A stretch of 38,131 nucleotides of DNA, from NCBI RefSeq assembly GCF_013359695.1, contig NZ_JABFMU010000057.1:1-38131 (forward strand), written 5' to 3'. The translations under genes and the position numbers were made by a program. The notes below the pieces were generated by a model. That model ran no database searches. It was not told the DNA's origin and saw only the letters and a list, made by a program, of their open reading frames with translations. Origin of the DNA: Pseudomonas sp. C2B4 (GTDB lineage: Bacteria; Pseudomonadota; Gammaproteobacteria; Pseudomonadales; Pseudomonadaceae). Each line of letters opens with the position of its first letter. The first letter of the stretch is position 1. This document shows positions 17,222 through 24,999 of the stretch, piece by piece.

Positions 17222-17297
17222 AAACGCCCTCAAGGGCGGTGCAAGACTCAAGGCAAGCCAGCTCCTGCAGGGTTTGATAAGCCAGATATCCGGCCGC

Positions 17298-17687
17298 TTA
17301 GTGTTGTTCTTTGAGGTAGCACACCACCGCCTGACGATCGTCGGCGGAGGCCAGGCCCATGTAAGGCATGTAGGTGCCCGGCACGAAAGCCTGGGGTTGA
17401 GTGATCAGTTGCTCGATGTTCTCGGCCTGCCAGTCGATGTTCTTGCTGCGCATGGCCTGGGAATAGTTGAAGCCTTCCAGCGAACCGGACTTGCGCCCCA
17501 CCACACCCGCCAGATTCGGCCCCATCATCCCGGCCATGCCCTTGCTCACCGAATGGCAAACCCCGCATTCATTGGCGAACACTTCGGCGCCACGACTCTG
17601 GACCGGCGCGCAATCGGCTGCCACGGCGACCTGGGCCAGGGTGAAGGACAACAAACCAAAGAGGGAAAAACGCAGGGCGGTAAACAT
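17298..17687 (-). CDS. Periplasmic class I c-type cytochrome
   Basis: This 129-residue protein has a signal peptide ending AVAA near residue 24. A single haem-binding site, CGVCH, follows near residues 40-44. MGPNLAGVVGRKSG and a C-terminal TYMPYMGL, which supplies the likely axial Met, complete a c550/c2-like mono-haem cytochrome. It would carry electrons in the periplasm from a dehydrogenase to the respiratory chain. No periplasmic amine or alcohol dehydrogenase is in the window, so its partner lies elsewhere or is missing. Its promoter region carries one of the three shared TGGCA-N16-TGGCA elements, and the aldehyde dehydrogenase follows on the same strand. Confidence 0.9.
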   Translation of the reverse strand: MFTALRFSLFGLLSFTLAQVAVAADCAPVQSRGAEVFANECGVCHSVSKGMAGMMGPNLAGVVGRKSGSLEGFNYSQAMRSKNIDWQAENIEQLITQPQAFVPGTYMPYMGLASADDRQAVVCYLKEQH

Positions 17688-17779
17688 AAGGAACGACCTT
17701 GAAAATCCACGCGTTCGTCACATGGACGAACGTCAACACAGAAAGCACCGGGGTAACGGAGCCCCGGCAGGTTGGAAAG

Positions 17780-17849
17780 GATTGTCGGCGGTCGGCGAAA
17801 CGCAGGTTTTTCCCTGCGTGCCAGTTGTGTTGGCGGTTCTGCCAGATCG
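17780..17849 (-). promoter_or_regulatory. AraC-type activator site and promoter, copy C (cytochrome c/ALDH)
   Basis: Read on the minus strand, GATCTGGCA is followed 21 bp later by ACTGGCA (half-sites at 17844-17840 and 17823-17819). The second half-site reads TGGCA-N8-AAA. GACAAT, a -10-like hexamer, begins 37 bp after the second half-site at 17786. The same layout occurs at 18055 and 22259. The -10 lies about 95 bases before the cytochrome start. Confidence 0.7.
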
Positions 17850-17892
17850 CTCAAATGCGCGCTCGCAAAACCATTTGCCTATGAAAGCCCCC

Positions 17893-17994
17893 CTGTGGGA
17901 GCGAGCCTGCTCGCGAAGGACGTCAACGATTACGCGCTCTTCCTGAATGAACGCGTCGCCCAGATGTTTTTCGCGAGCAGGCTCGCTCCTACAG
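17893..17994. repeat. REP pair (BIME)
   Basis: Inverted REP copies at both ends (CTGTGGGAGCGAGCCTGCTC and its complement), with the GGACGTCAACGATTA spacer shared with two other BIMEs. It separates the two divergent regulated promoters, so 17688-18172 is fully accounted for by control sites and this repeat. Confidence 0.9.
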
Positions 17995-18054
17995 GAGACC
18001 CGATTCGGCCGGTCGATAAAAGCAGCGGAACCTCAGCGCCATCACTTCGCCACT

Positions 18055-18124
18055 CAATCTGGCATGCACAACCAACTAATTGGCAAACAGGCAAAAGGCC
18101 AAAAAAACCGCGGCCCTTAGTATC
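18055..18124 (+). promoter_or_regulatory. AraC-type activator site and promoter, copy A (outer-membrane barrel)
   Basis: CAATCTGGCA at 18055 and ATTGGCA give half-sites TGGCA at 18060-18064 and 18081-18085, exactly 21 bp apart. The second reads TGGCA-N8-AAA. TAGTATC begins at 18118, 37 bp after the second half-site, and is the likely -10. CACAACCAAC between the half-sites is identical to copy B. Confidence 0.75.
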
Positions 18125-18172
18125 TAAAAAGACCGCAACCCTGCGCCTAAGAACAAGAACGGATGTCATGCC

Positions 18173-19495
18173 ATGCTCAAGTCCCCCTTGCTTCGACTTT
18201 CCACGCTCGCGCTGATGATCAGTGCCGGGCAGGCCGGAGCTTATGAACTGTACGCCAATGACGACAGTCACCTGAACGCCACGCTGGAGGCAGTTTTCGG
18301 CGTCTTCCACAGCCAGGAAAACTACGCCCTGTCGGGTCGTCTCGACGAAGGTTCGTCGTCGTGGCGCGAGGGTTACATCAAGTACGGCCTGGCGTTCGAC
18401 CAGGGCCTGGGCGGTGTCGGTACCGCTTATGGCGCGGCGAACATGCTCAGCTCCGGCACCTGGGGCGATGGCGATGCCGCTGGCTTCAGCGATGGTTCGG
18501 AACGCACCACCAAGTTCGAAGACGCCTACCTCGGCTGGCGTTCGGCCGATCTGTTCCCGGTGCTGGGCAGTGACGGTATCGACCTGTCCTTTGGCCGTCA
18601 GAACATCATGATCGGCGATGGTTTCCTGATTAACGGCGACGCGCTGAACCTGGGCAAGGGCATCGCCGACGGTGAATTCAACCGTGGTGGCGCCTATTGG
18701 CTGGCGGCGCGCAAGGCCTTTGACGAGACCGCTATTCTGCGCCTCGGCGGCAAGGAAGGCTGGCGCAGCGACCTGATGTGGCTCAAATCCAACAACCGCT
18801 CCCAGGCCAAGACCGAGATGTACGTCGGCACCCTGGAGCACGTGTCCGAAGCCGGCACCGTCGGCCTGACCTACATCGACACCACCGACATCGACGAGCA
18901 ATACGCCTCGCCGATCCAGCTTGAACGCGACGGCATGAAGACCTACAGCCTGCGCGCCACCGGCAATGCCGGGGTCAAGGACCTGTTCCTCTCCGGTGAA
19001 TACGCCAAGCAGGACAAGCCCCACACCTCCAGCGAAGACGGCTGGTACCTGGAAGCCGGCTGGACCTTCTCCGACGTGACCTGGGCGCCGTATCTCAGCT
19101 ACCGCTACAGCCGCTTCTCGGAAAACTACGACACCCTGTTCTACGGTTTCAGCCGTGGCTTCGGCACCTGGTTCCAGGGTGAAGTGGCGGGCAACTATGC
19201 CGGTCCGTTCAACAGCAACTCGCGCATCCAGCAACTCAAGTTCACCGTCTCGCCACTGGAGAACGTGACTGTCGGCCTGATGCATTTCAACTTCGACACC
19301 ATCGACCGCGACCTGGGCAACACCGATGGCCGCGAAACGGACCTGTATGCCGAATGGCACGTCAACGACCACCTGAGCATCATGCCGCTGATCGGCCTGT
19401 TCCAGCCGGACAAGAGCGCTGACCAGGGCGGCACGCAGTTGGGCAACAACGACAAGAACCTCTACAGCCAGGTGATTTTCGCCACGACGTTCTAA
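18173..19495 (+). CDS. Outer-membrane beta-barrel porin-like protein
   Basis: This 440-residue protein has a signal peptide ending GAYEL near residue 23. The mature part alternates polar and aromatic residues throughout, with many short strands and G/D/N-rich turns (for example LGWRSADLFPVLGSDGIDLS). It ends in the outer-membrane signature VIFATTF with C-terminal Phe. The size fits a 16-18 strand barrel of the alginate-export/porin-like superfamily, and I do not recognise a named subfamily. The promoter shares its control element with the cytochrome/aldehyde dehydrogenase genes and the permease operon, so it probably admits the substrate of that pathway. Confidence 0.8.
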   Translation: MLKSPLLRLSTLALMISAGQAGAYELYANDDSHLNATLEAVFGVFHSQENYALSGRLDEGSSSWREGYIKYGLAFDQGLGGVGTAYGAANMLSSGTWGDGDAAGFSDGSERTTKFEDAYLGWRSADLFPVLGSDGIDLSFGRQNIMIGDGFLINGDALNLGKGIADGEFNRGGAYWLAARKAFDETAILRLGGKEGWRSDLMWLKSNNRSQAKTEMYVGTLEHVSEAGTVGLTYIDTTDIDEQYASPIQLERDGMKTYSLRATGNAGVKDLFLSGEYAKQDKPHTSSEDGWYLEAGWTFSDVTWAPYLSYRYSRFSENYDTLFYGFSRGFGTWFQGEVAGNYAGPFNSNSRIQQLKFTVSPLENVTVGLMHFNFDTIDRDLGNTDGRETDLYAEWHVNDHLSIMPLIGLFQPDKSADQGGTQLGNNDKNLYSQVIFATTF

Positions 19496-19510
19496 GCCAC
19501 CACGCGATTC

Positions 19511-19613
19511 CTGTAGGAGCGAGCCTGCTCGCGATGGACGTCAACGATAACGCGTGCTGCCTGAAAGACCGCGTTGCCTGGGCGTCCATCGCGAGCAAGC
19601 TCGCTCCTACAGG
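19511..19613. repeat. REP pair (BIME)
   Basis: Inverted REPs, CTGTAGGAGCGAGCCTGCTC and CGCGAGCAAGCTCGCTCC, enclose a spacer with GATGGACGTCAACGATAA. It lies between the barrel gene and the chemoreceptor gene. Confidence 0.9.
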
Positions 19614-19657
19614 GCACGTTTCGATCAATAATTTCCTCGTGGAAAAAGGCATTTCCA

Positions 19658-21784
19658 ATGCAGAAAAAATTCCTGACGATCCAGAGCAAGATCGCCCTGC
19701 TCGCCGGCCTCTGCCTGCTGTTGGTGGTGGGGTTGCTGATGGGCCTCTCGCTTTACCAGACGCACAAAAGCAGCCAGCAAGTGGCCCAGGCCAGCAGCGA
19801 AATGCTCGCCGATGCCGCCAAGGAACACATGCAGGCCTTGGGCAAGGTGCAGGCGATGCAGGTGCAGCGCACCTTCATGCAGACCCATGAATTCGGCCAG
19901 GGGCTGTCGCGATACTTACTCTATCTGCGGCAACTCCAGCACCAGGGGACGCTGACCCGCCAACAACTGCGCCAGGAGCTGAGTACCCAGCTTCACCAGG
20001 CCCTCATCGACAAGCCCGACCTGCTCGGGCTTTACGTCATTTTTGAACCCGACGCTTTGGACGGAGCAGACTCGGGTTTCGTCGACAAGGCGGAACTGGG
20101 CAGTAACGAAACCGGGCGCTTCTCGCTGTACTGGGTGCAAAGCAAACCTGGCGAACTGCAAGCGGTGATCGGCGACGAGGGCCTGCTCGCCAACACCGAG
20201 CCGGGGCCGAGCGGCGCGCCCTACAACGCCTTCTACACCTGCGCCCGCGACACCCGTCAGGCCTGCGTGCTGGAGCCCTACTTCGACGAGGCGTCCGGCA
20301 GTCGCAAACTGGTGACCAGCGTCGCTTTCCCGCTGCTGGAAAACGGCAAGGTCATTGCCGTGGTCGGCCTCGACATCAACCTCGCCGCGCTGCAAAAAAA
20401 CAGTGAAACCAGTGCCCTGCAATTGTTCGACGGCCACGGCCAGATCAGCATCGTCAGCCCTCGCGGCGTGATCTCCGCCAACAGCCAGGACGTCAGCCGC
20501 CTCGGGCAGCCCATGGACAGCGCCGAGGTCATGGATGCGTTGCGTCAGGGCCAGCCGAAAGTGTTTGTCGATCCGCAGCAGATCAAGCTCCTCGAACCCC
20601 TGGCGCCGATTGCCGGAGCGGCGCCATGGGGCGTGCTGGTGGGCGTGCCGCAGGAGGTGCTGCTGGCACCGGTCATCACCTTGCAAAAGGAGCTCGATGC
20701 CCGGGGCGTGCAAAGCACCGCGCTGGAATTGCTGCTCGGTGGCGGCTCGGCCCTGCTCGGCCTGCTGTTGATCTGGTACACGGCGCAGCGCATCACCCGA
20801 CCGCTGCAAGTGCTGACGCGGGTCATGGAGGATATTTCCCTCGGTGAAGGCGACCTGACCCGGCGCCTGCAAGTGCAATCACGGGATGAGATAGGCCAGT
20901 TGGCCACCGCGTTCAACCGTTTTGTCGAGCGCATCCATCAGTCGATTCGCGAAGTGTCGTCAGCGGCGCTCGGCGTCAACGAAGGGGCTCGTCGCGTGCT
21001 GGAAGCCTCCAATTCGTCGCTGAGCAATTTCGACGATCAATCCACCCGCACCAACAGCGTGGCGGCGGCGATCAACCAATTGGGCGCCGCCGCCCAGGAG
21101 ATTGCCCATAACGCCAGCGATGCCTCGCACCAGGCGTCCAACGCCCGGCAACAGGCCGAAGACGGGCGTCAGGTGGTGCAGCGTACGATCGAGGTGATGA
21201 ATGAGCTGTCCGGAAAAATCCGGGCATCGTGCACCAACATCGAAGTGCTCAACGACAAGACCGTGAACATCGGGCAGATCCTGGAAGTGATCAAGGGCAT
21301 CTCCCAGCAGACCAACCTGCTGGCACTGAACGCGGCGATCGAAGCGGCCCGCGCCGGTGAGGCCGGTCGCGGTTTTGCCGTGGTGGCCGACGAAGTGCGC
21401 AGCCTGGCCGGACGCACCCAGACCTCGGCGCTGGAGATCCAGCAGATGATCGAGGAACTGCAAATCGGCGCCCGGGATTCGGTCACCACCATGACCGAAA
21501 GCCAGCAGCACAGCGAGGAAAGCGTCACCATCGCCAACCTCGCCGGCTCACGGTTGGGCAGCGTGACCCAGCGCATTGGCGAGATCGACAACGTCAATCA
21601 GTCAGTCGCCGCCGCCACCGAGGAACAGACCGCCGTGGTCGAGGCGCTGAACGTCGACATCACCCAGATCAACACCCTCAACCAGCAAGGCGTGGAAAAC
21701 CTGCAATCCACCTTGCGCGCCTGCACCGAGCTGGAACAGCAGGCGGCGCGGTTGAATCAGTTGGTGGGGAGTTTTCGGATCTGA
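19658..21784 (+). CDS. Methyl-accepting chemotaxis protein with dCache-like sensor
   Basis: This 708-residue chemoreceptor has TM1 near residues 12-34, a periplasmic domain of about 340 residues, and TM2 near 375-397. A HAMP segment (ITRPLQVLTRVMEDISLGEG) follows. The signalling hairpin tip reads GISQQTNLLALNAAIEAARAG, then GRGFAVVADEVRSLAGRT. The periplasmic part has a dCache-like distal strand pattern (LEPYFDEASGSRKLVTSVAF, then GKVIAVVGLDI). Two Cys in YTCARDTRQACVL may pair. The Tyr/Arg/Trp amino-acid motif of PctA-like receptors is not evident. The start at 19658 (GGAAAAAGG upstream) is chosen over an ORF opening inside the REP. Its location between two co-regulated genes suggests it senses the same amine or alcohol, which is inference. 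Confidence 0.9.
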   Translation: MQKKFLTIQSKIALLAGLCLLLVVGLLMGLSLYQTHKSSQQVAQASSEMLADAAKEHMQALGKVQAMQVQRTFMQTHEFGQGLSRYLLYLRQLQHQGTLTRQQLRQELSTQLHQALIDKPDLLGLYVIFEPDALDGADSGFVDKAELGSNETGRFSLYWVQSKPGELQAVIGDEGLLANTEPGPSGAPYNAFYTCARDTRQACVLEPYFDEASGSRKLVTSVAFPLLENGKVIAVVGLDINLAALQKNSETSALQLFDGHGQISIVSPRGVISANSQDVSRLGQPMDSAEVMDALRQGQPKVFVDPQQIKLLEPLAPIAGAAPWGVLVGVPQEVLLAPVITLQKELDARGVQSTALELLLGGGSALLGLLLIWYTAQRITRPLQVLTRVMEDISLGEGDLTRRLQVQSRDEIGQLATAFNRFVERIHQSIREVSSAALGVNEGARRVLEASNSSLSNFDDQSTRTNSVAAAINQLGAAAQEIAHNASDASHQASNARQQAEDGRQVVQRTIEVMNELSGKIRASCTNIEVLNDKTVNIGQILEVIKGISQQTNLLALNAAIEAARAGEAGRGFAVVADEVRSLAGRTQTSALEIQQMIEELQIGARDSVTTMTESQQHSEESVTIANLAGSRLGSVTQRIGEIDNVNQSVAAATEEQTAVVEALNVDITQINTLNQQGVENLQSTLRACTELEQQAARLNQLVGSFRI

Positions 21785-21808
21785 CCATGGCGGTGCCTGA
21801 TGGACCGC

Positions 21809-22241
21809 TTTCGCGAGCAGGCTCGCTCCCACATTTGATCTGTGTCACACATAAATCCTGTGTTCACCGGAGATCCCCTGTGGGAGCGAGCCTGCTCGCG
21901 AAGAGGCCAGCACATTCAACATCAATGGTGACTGACACTCCGCCTTCGCGGGCAAGCCCGCTCCCACATTTTGATCTGTGTCGTACAAAAATCCTTTGCT
22001 CACTGGAGATCCCTGTGGGAGCGAGCCTGCTCGCGAAGGGGCCAGCACACTCAACATCCATATCGACTGACACACCGCCTTCGCGAGCAGGCTCGCTCCC
22101 ACATTTGATCTGTGTCGCACACAAATCCTGTGTTCACCGGAGATCCCCTGTGGGAGCGAGCCTGCTCGCGAAGAGGCCATCACATTCAACATCTATGGTG
22201 ACTGACACTCCGCCATCGCGGGCAAGCCCACTCCCACAGGG
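21809..22241. repeat. REP array, three units of exactly 135 bp
   Basis: CTGTGGGAGCGAGCCTGCTC begins at 21878, 22013 and 22148, an exact 135-bp period. Each unit carries two inverted REPs plus conserved spacers (TTTGATCTGTGTC, TCAACAT, GACTGACAC). One unit has variants GGGCAAGCCCGC. The array fills most of 21785-22406; copy B of the control element and the permease leader take the rest. Confidence 0.92.
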
Positions 22242-22258
22242 GACTTGTTCCTCCTTAC

Positions 22259-22329
22259 CAATCTGGCACCCACAACCAACCACCTGGCATGCACGCAAAC
22301 ATGCCGCGTCGCACCCCACGCGTAGTATC
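22259..22329 (+). promoter_or_regulatory. AraC-type activator site and promoter, copy B (permease operon)
   Basis: CAATCTGGCA at 22259 and CCTGGCA give TGGCA half-sites at 22264-22268 and 22285-22289, 21 bp apart. CACAACCAAC lies between them as in copy A. The second half-site reads TGGCA-N8-AAC. TAGTATC begins at 22323, 38 bp after the second half-site, and would be the -10. The permease GTG is 78 bases further on. Confidence 0.75.
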
Positions 22330-22406
22330 GAAGCGCAAAGCAACGTTCAACCCCCTCCATTTCTCACTAAAACAATAAATCGGCCTCAGGGCTGCGGGAG
22401 ACTTCT

Positions 22407-23720
22407 GTGCTCAAGAAAAGTGCGTTGGGCTGGCCAAAGATTGCCGGCCTTGGAATTGCGTTGGTGGTGGCCGGGCAGTTTTCCGGCTGGAACTTCGGGC
22501 TGGCGGCCGGTGGCTGGCTGAACATGCTGATCGCCACGCTGCTGATGGCGCTGCTGTGCGGTGGCCTGGCGTTGTGCGTGGCGGAGCTGTCCACCGCGCT
22601 GCCCAGCGCTGGCGGTGTGTTCGTCTATGCGCAGAGCGCGTTCGGGCCGTTTGTGGGTTACCTGGTGGGTGTTGCATGCGCACTGGCGCTGACCATCGGC
22701 ACCGGTGCGGCGGCGACCTTCATTTGTGCCTACACCGAATCGATTTTCGGCTTCGGTGGCTGGCCGGTGAAAATCGCCCTGTTCGTGGTGATCGTCGGCA
22801 TTCACTTGCGCGGTGTCGGTGAGGCCATGGGCCTGACGTTCGTTGCCGGTGTGATCGCCGTCGTCGCCCTGCTGACCTTCGGCGTGGCCATGGCGCCCCA
22901 TGTCGAACTGACCAACCTGCTGGCGTTGCCGGCGAATGTCGCAACACCGGTCAGCCTCGGCGGCATCTTCGCCTGCGTGCCGTTCGCCATCTGGTTGTTC
23001 ATCACCGTCGAGCAGACCGGCTCGGCGGCGGAAGAAGCCAGCAATCCTGGACGCACCATGCCGCGTGGCATTCTGGCCGCCATCGGCACCCTGTTGGTCA
23101 CTGCCCTGGTGGTGCTGGTCTGCGCACCCGGTGCCGGTGGCGTTGAGCTGGTGGGTTCGGCGGGCGACCCGCTGTACGCGGCGATGTCCAGCAACAGCGC
23201 CTTCGGTGAAAACTCATGGCTGGCCAAGGTGATTGGCTGCGGTGGCGTGTTTGGCTTGATCGCCACCTTCTTCTCCCTGGTCTACGCCGCTTCCCGGCAA
23301 CTGTTCGCCATGGCTCGCGATGGCCTGTTCCCGCAATGGCTGGGCAAGACCGGCAAGCGCGGCACGCCATACCCTGCCCTGCTGTTGATCGGCGCCATCG
23401 GCCTGCCGTTGTCCGAGGTCGACCCGGCCACCGTGATGCTCGCGGTCGTGCTGCTGCTCAACGTTTGCTACCTGTTCATTTTCGGCGCGTACCTGCGCAT
23501 CAAACGCAGCCAACCGGACCTGCCCCGTCCGTTCAGCCTGGCCGGCGGCACAGTGGTCGCCTGGCTGGGCCTGGCCCTGACGCTGGTGGTCATCGCCGCC
23601 TGCTTCCAGCTTGACCTGACGATGCTGATCGCCCTCGGCGTGACCTTCGCACTGTGCATTTTCAACTTCCTGCTGCGCACTCGCCGCACCCCTGTTATCG
23701 AGGTTCCAGACCATGCCTGA
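22407..23720 (+). CDS. APC-superfamily amine/amino-acid permease (ethanolamine permease-like)
   Basis: This 437-residue protein has 12 hydrophobic segments. It has the APC features GLGIALVVAGQFSGWNFGL in TM1 and ELSTALPSAGGVFVYAQSAF near TM3, and EEASNPGRTMPRGI after TM6. The TM1 segment and overall sequence are of the EAT/EutP ethanolamine-permease type. It starts at a GTG (22407) with GGGAG six bases upstream. It overlaps the PLP enzyme by eight bases and should import the substrate of the kinase and PLP enzyme of the same operon. Ethanolamine, another amino alcohol or a hydroxylated amino acid are candidates. Confidence 0.85.
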   Translation: MLKKSALGWPKIAGLGIALVVAGQFSGWNFGLAAGGWLNMLIATLLMALLCGGLALCVAELSTALPSAGGVFVYAQSAFGPFVGYLVGVACALALTIGTGAAATFICAYTESIFGFGGWPVKIALFVVIVGIHLRGVGEAMGLTFVAGVIAVVALLTFGVAMAPHVELTNLLALPANVATPVSLGGIFACVPFAIWLFITVEQTGSAAEEASNPGRTMPRGILAAIGTLLVTALVVLVCAPGAGGVELVGSAGDPLYAAMSSNSAFGENSWLAKVIGCGGVFGLIATFFSLVYAASRQLFAMARDGLFPQWLGKTGKRGTPYPALLLIGAIGLPLSEVDPATVMLAVVLLLNVCYLFIFGAYLRIKRSQPDLPRPFSLAGGTVVAWLGLALTLVVIAACFQLDLTMLIALGVTFALCIFNFLLRTRRTPVIEVPDHA

Positions 23721-24990
23721 CACTCTCCTGCAACGCCGCCACCGCGTACTCGGCAGCGCCTCGCCGCTGTTCTATGACAAGCCCCTGCACCTGGTGCGCG
23801 GTGAAGGCGTGTGGCTGTTCGACGTCGATGGCCGTCGCTATCTGGACGTCTACAACAACGTGCCCTGTGTCGGTCACTGCAACCCGCATGTGATCGAGGC
23901 GATGCACCGCCAGGCAACCACGCTGAACATCCACACGCGCTATCTGGATGAACAGGTGGTGCGCTACGCCGAACGCCTGACCGCGACCTTCGCCCAGCCA
24001 CTGGACACCGCGATGTTCACTTGCACCGGCAGCGAGGCCAATGAACTGGCGCTGCGCCTGGCGCGTTTCGCCAGCGGCGGCACGGGCATCATCGTCAGCG
24101 ACTACAACTACCACGGCAACTCGGCATCGCTGGCCGAAGTCACCACCGCCCTGCCCTCGCCCGAGCCCTTCGCCGCCCATGCCCGCGCCGTGCCGATCCC
24201 ATGCCTGTACCGCGCCCCCGCGGGCACCAGCGAAACGCAATTGGCCGAGGAATACGCGGCCAACATCGCCGCTGCGATTGCCTCGATGCAAGCCCAGGGG
24301 ATTCGCCCGGCAGCCCTGCTGATCGACACCCTGTTCGCCAACGAAGGCTTGCCAAGGGTGCCGGCCAGCTTCGTCGCCAAAGCCGCAGAGCTGATCCGCG
24401 CGGCAGGTGGTTTGTTCATCGCCGACGAGGTGCAGTCCGGTTTCGGCCGCACCGGCGACCACCTGTGGGGACATCAGGCCCACGGCGTGACGCCGGACAT
24501 CGTCACCCTCGGCAAACCCATGGGTAACGGTTACCCGCTGGCCGGGTTGATCACCCATAAAGCGCTGGTGGAGTCGTTCGGCCGCAACGCCATGTACTTC
24601 AACACCTTCGGTGGCTCGCCCGTGGCGGCCGCCGTGGGCATGGCGGTACTGGACGAGATTGAGGACAAGCAACTGCTGCGCAATGCACAAGACGTTGGCG
24701 CCTATGTGCAACAGCGTCTGCAAGGACTGGCCGCCAAGCACTCGATCATCGGCGATGTGCGCGGCAAAGGGCTGTTCTTCGCCATGGAACTGGTGCGCGA
24801 TCACGCCAGCCAGGAACCGGCCGGGCTGGAAGCGCGCAAGGTGGTCAACGACATGCGCGAGAACGGCGTGCTGATCAGCAAGATCGGCGCGGGCGACAAC
24901 ATTCTCAAGCTACGCCCACCGCTGGTGTTCAGCCGCGAACACGCCGACCTGTTCGTCGACACCCTGGACCACGCGCTGAGTGCGATTTGA
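23713..24990 (+). CDS. Class III PLP enzyme, amino-alcohol phosphate phospho-lyase type
   Basis: This 425-residue class-III aminotransferase-fold protein has the PLP lysine in TLGKPMGNGYPLAG and the cofactor Asp in IADEVQSGFGRTG. LDVYNNVPCVGHCNPHV near residues 46-62, then LNIHTRYL, and the late KLRPPLVFSREHADL are typical of the AGXT2L branch. In that branch, human ETNPPL acts on phosphoethanolamine and PHYKPL on 5-phosphohydroxylysine, releasing ammonia and phosphate to leave an aldehyde. The neighbouring APH-fold kinase (gap 9 bases) supports that reaction over a transamination. The expected aldehyde could be taken by the dehydrogenase at 15690-17180. Ordinary omega-aminotransferase activity is the alternative. 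Confidence 0.82.
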   Translation: MPDTLLQRRHRVLGSASPLFYDKPLHLVRGEGVWLFDVDGRRYLDVYNNVPCVGHCNPHVIEAMHRQATTLNIHTRYLDEQVVRYAERLTATFAQPLDTAMFTCTGSEANELALRLARFASGGTGIIVSDYNYHGNSASLAEVTTALPSPEPFAAHARAVPIPCLYRAPAGTSETQLAEEYAANIAAAIASMQAQGIRPAALLIDTLFANEGLPRVPASFVAKAAELIRAAGGLFIADEVQSGFGRTGDHLWGHQAHGVTPDIVTLGKPMGNGYPLAGLITHKALVESFGRNAMYFNTFGGSPVAAAVGMAVLDEIEDKQLLRNAQDVGAYVQQRLQGLAAKHSIIGDVRGKGLFFAMELVRDHASQEPAGLEARKVVNDMRENGVLISKIGAGDNILKLRPPLVFSREHADLFVDTLDHALSAI

Positions 24991-24999
24991 GGATCTGCC

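Noticed and set aside
15567..17702. 711-codon plus-strand open frame
   Set aside because: It runs opposite the aldehyde dehydrogenase and cytochrome c genes and starts inside a REP. Its composition is His/Gln/Arg-rich, as expected for an antisense frame of GC-rich coding DNA.
18060..18085. Sigma-54 promoter (TGGCA as -24 element)
   Set aside because: The required GC at 12 bp from the GG is absent in the copies checked, while the exact 21-bp repeat and a -10-like hexamer fit an AraC-activated sigma-70 promoter better.
17930..19372. 480-codon minus-strand open frame
   Set aside because: It is antisense to the outer-membrane barrel gene, which has a signal peptide and a C-terminal Phe signature. 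The antisense frame has no recognisable domain and begins inside the barrel gene without a ribosome binding site.
21809..22241. Possible CRISPR array
   Set aside because: The repeats are palindromic REPs in alternating orientation, and the spacers are conserved between units rather than unique. No cas genes are present.
21787..22521. Open frames across the REP arrays (also at 25970-26525 and 27947-28483)
   Set aside because: The translated sequence is the repeated PVGASLLAK/SRAGSLP pattern produced by REPs, a well-known annotation artefact.
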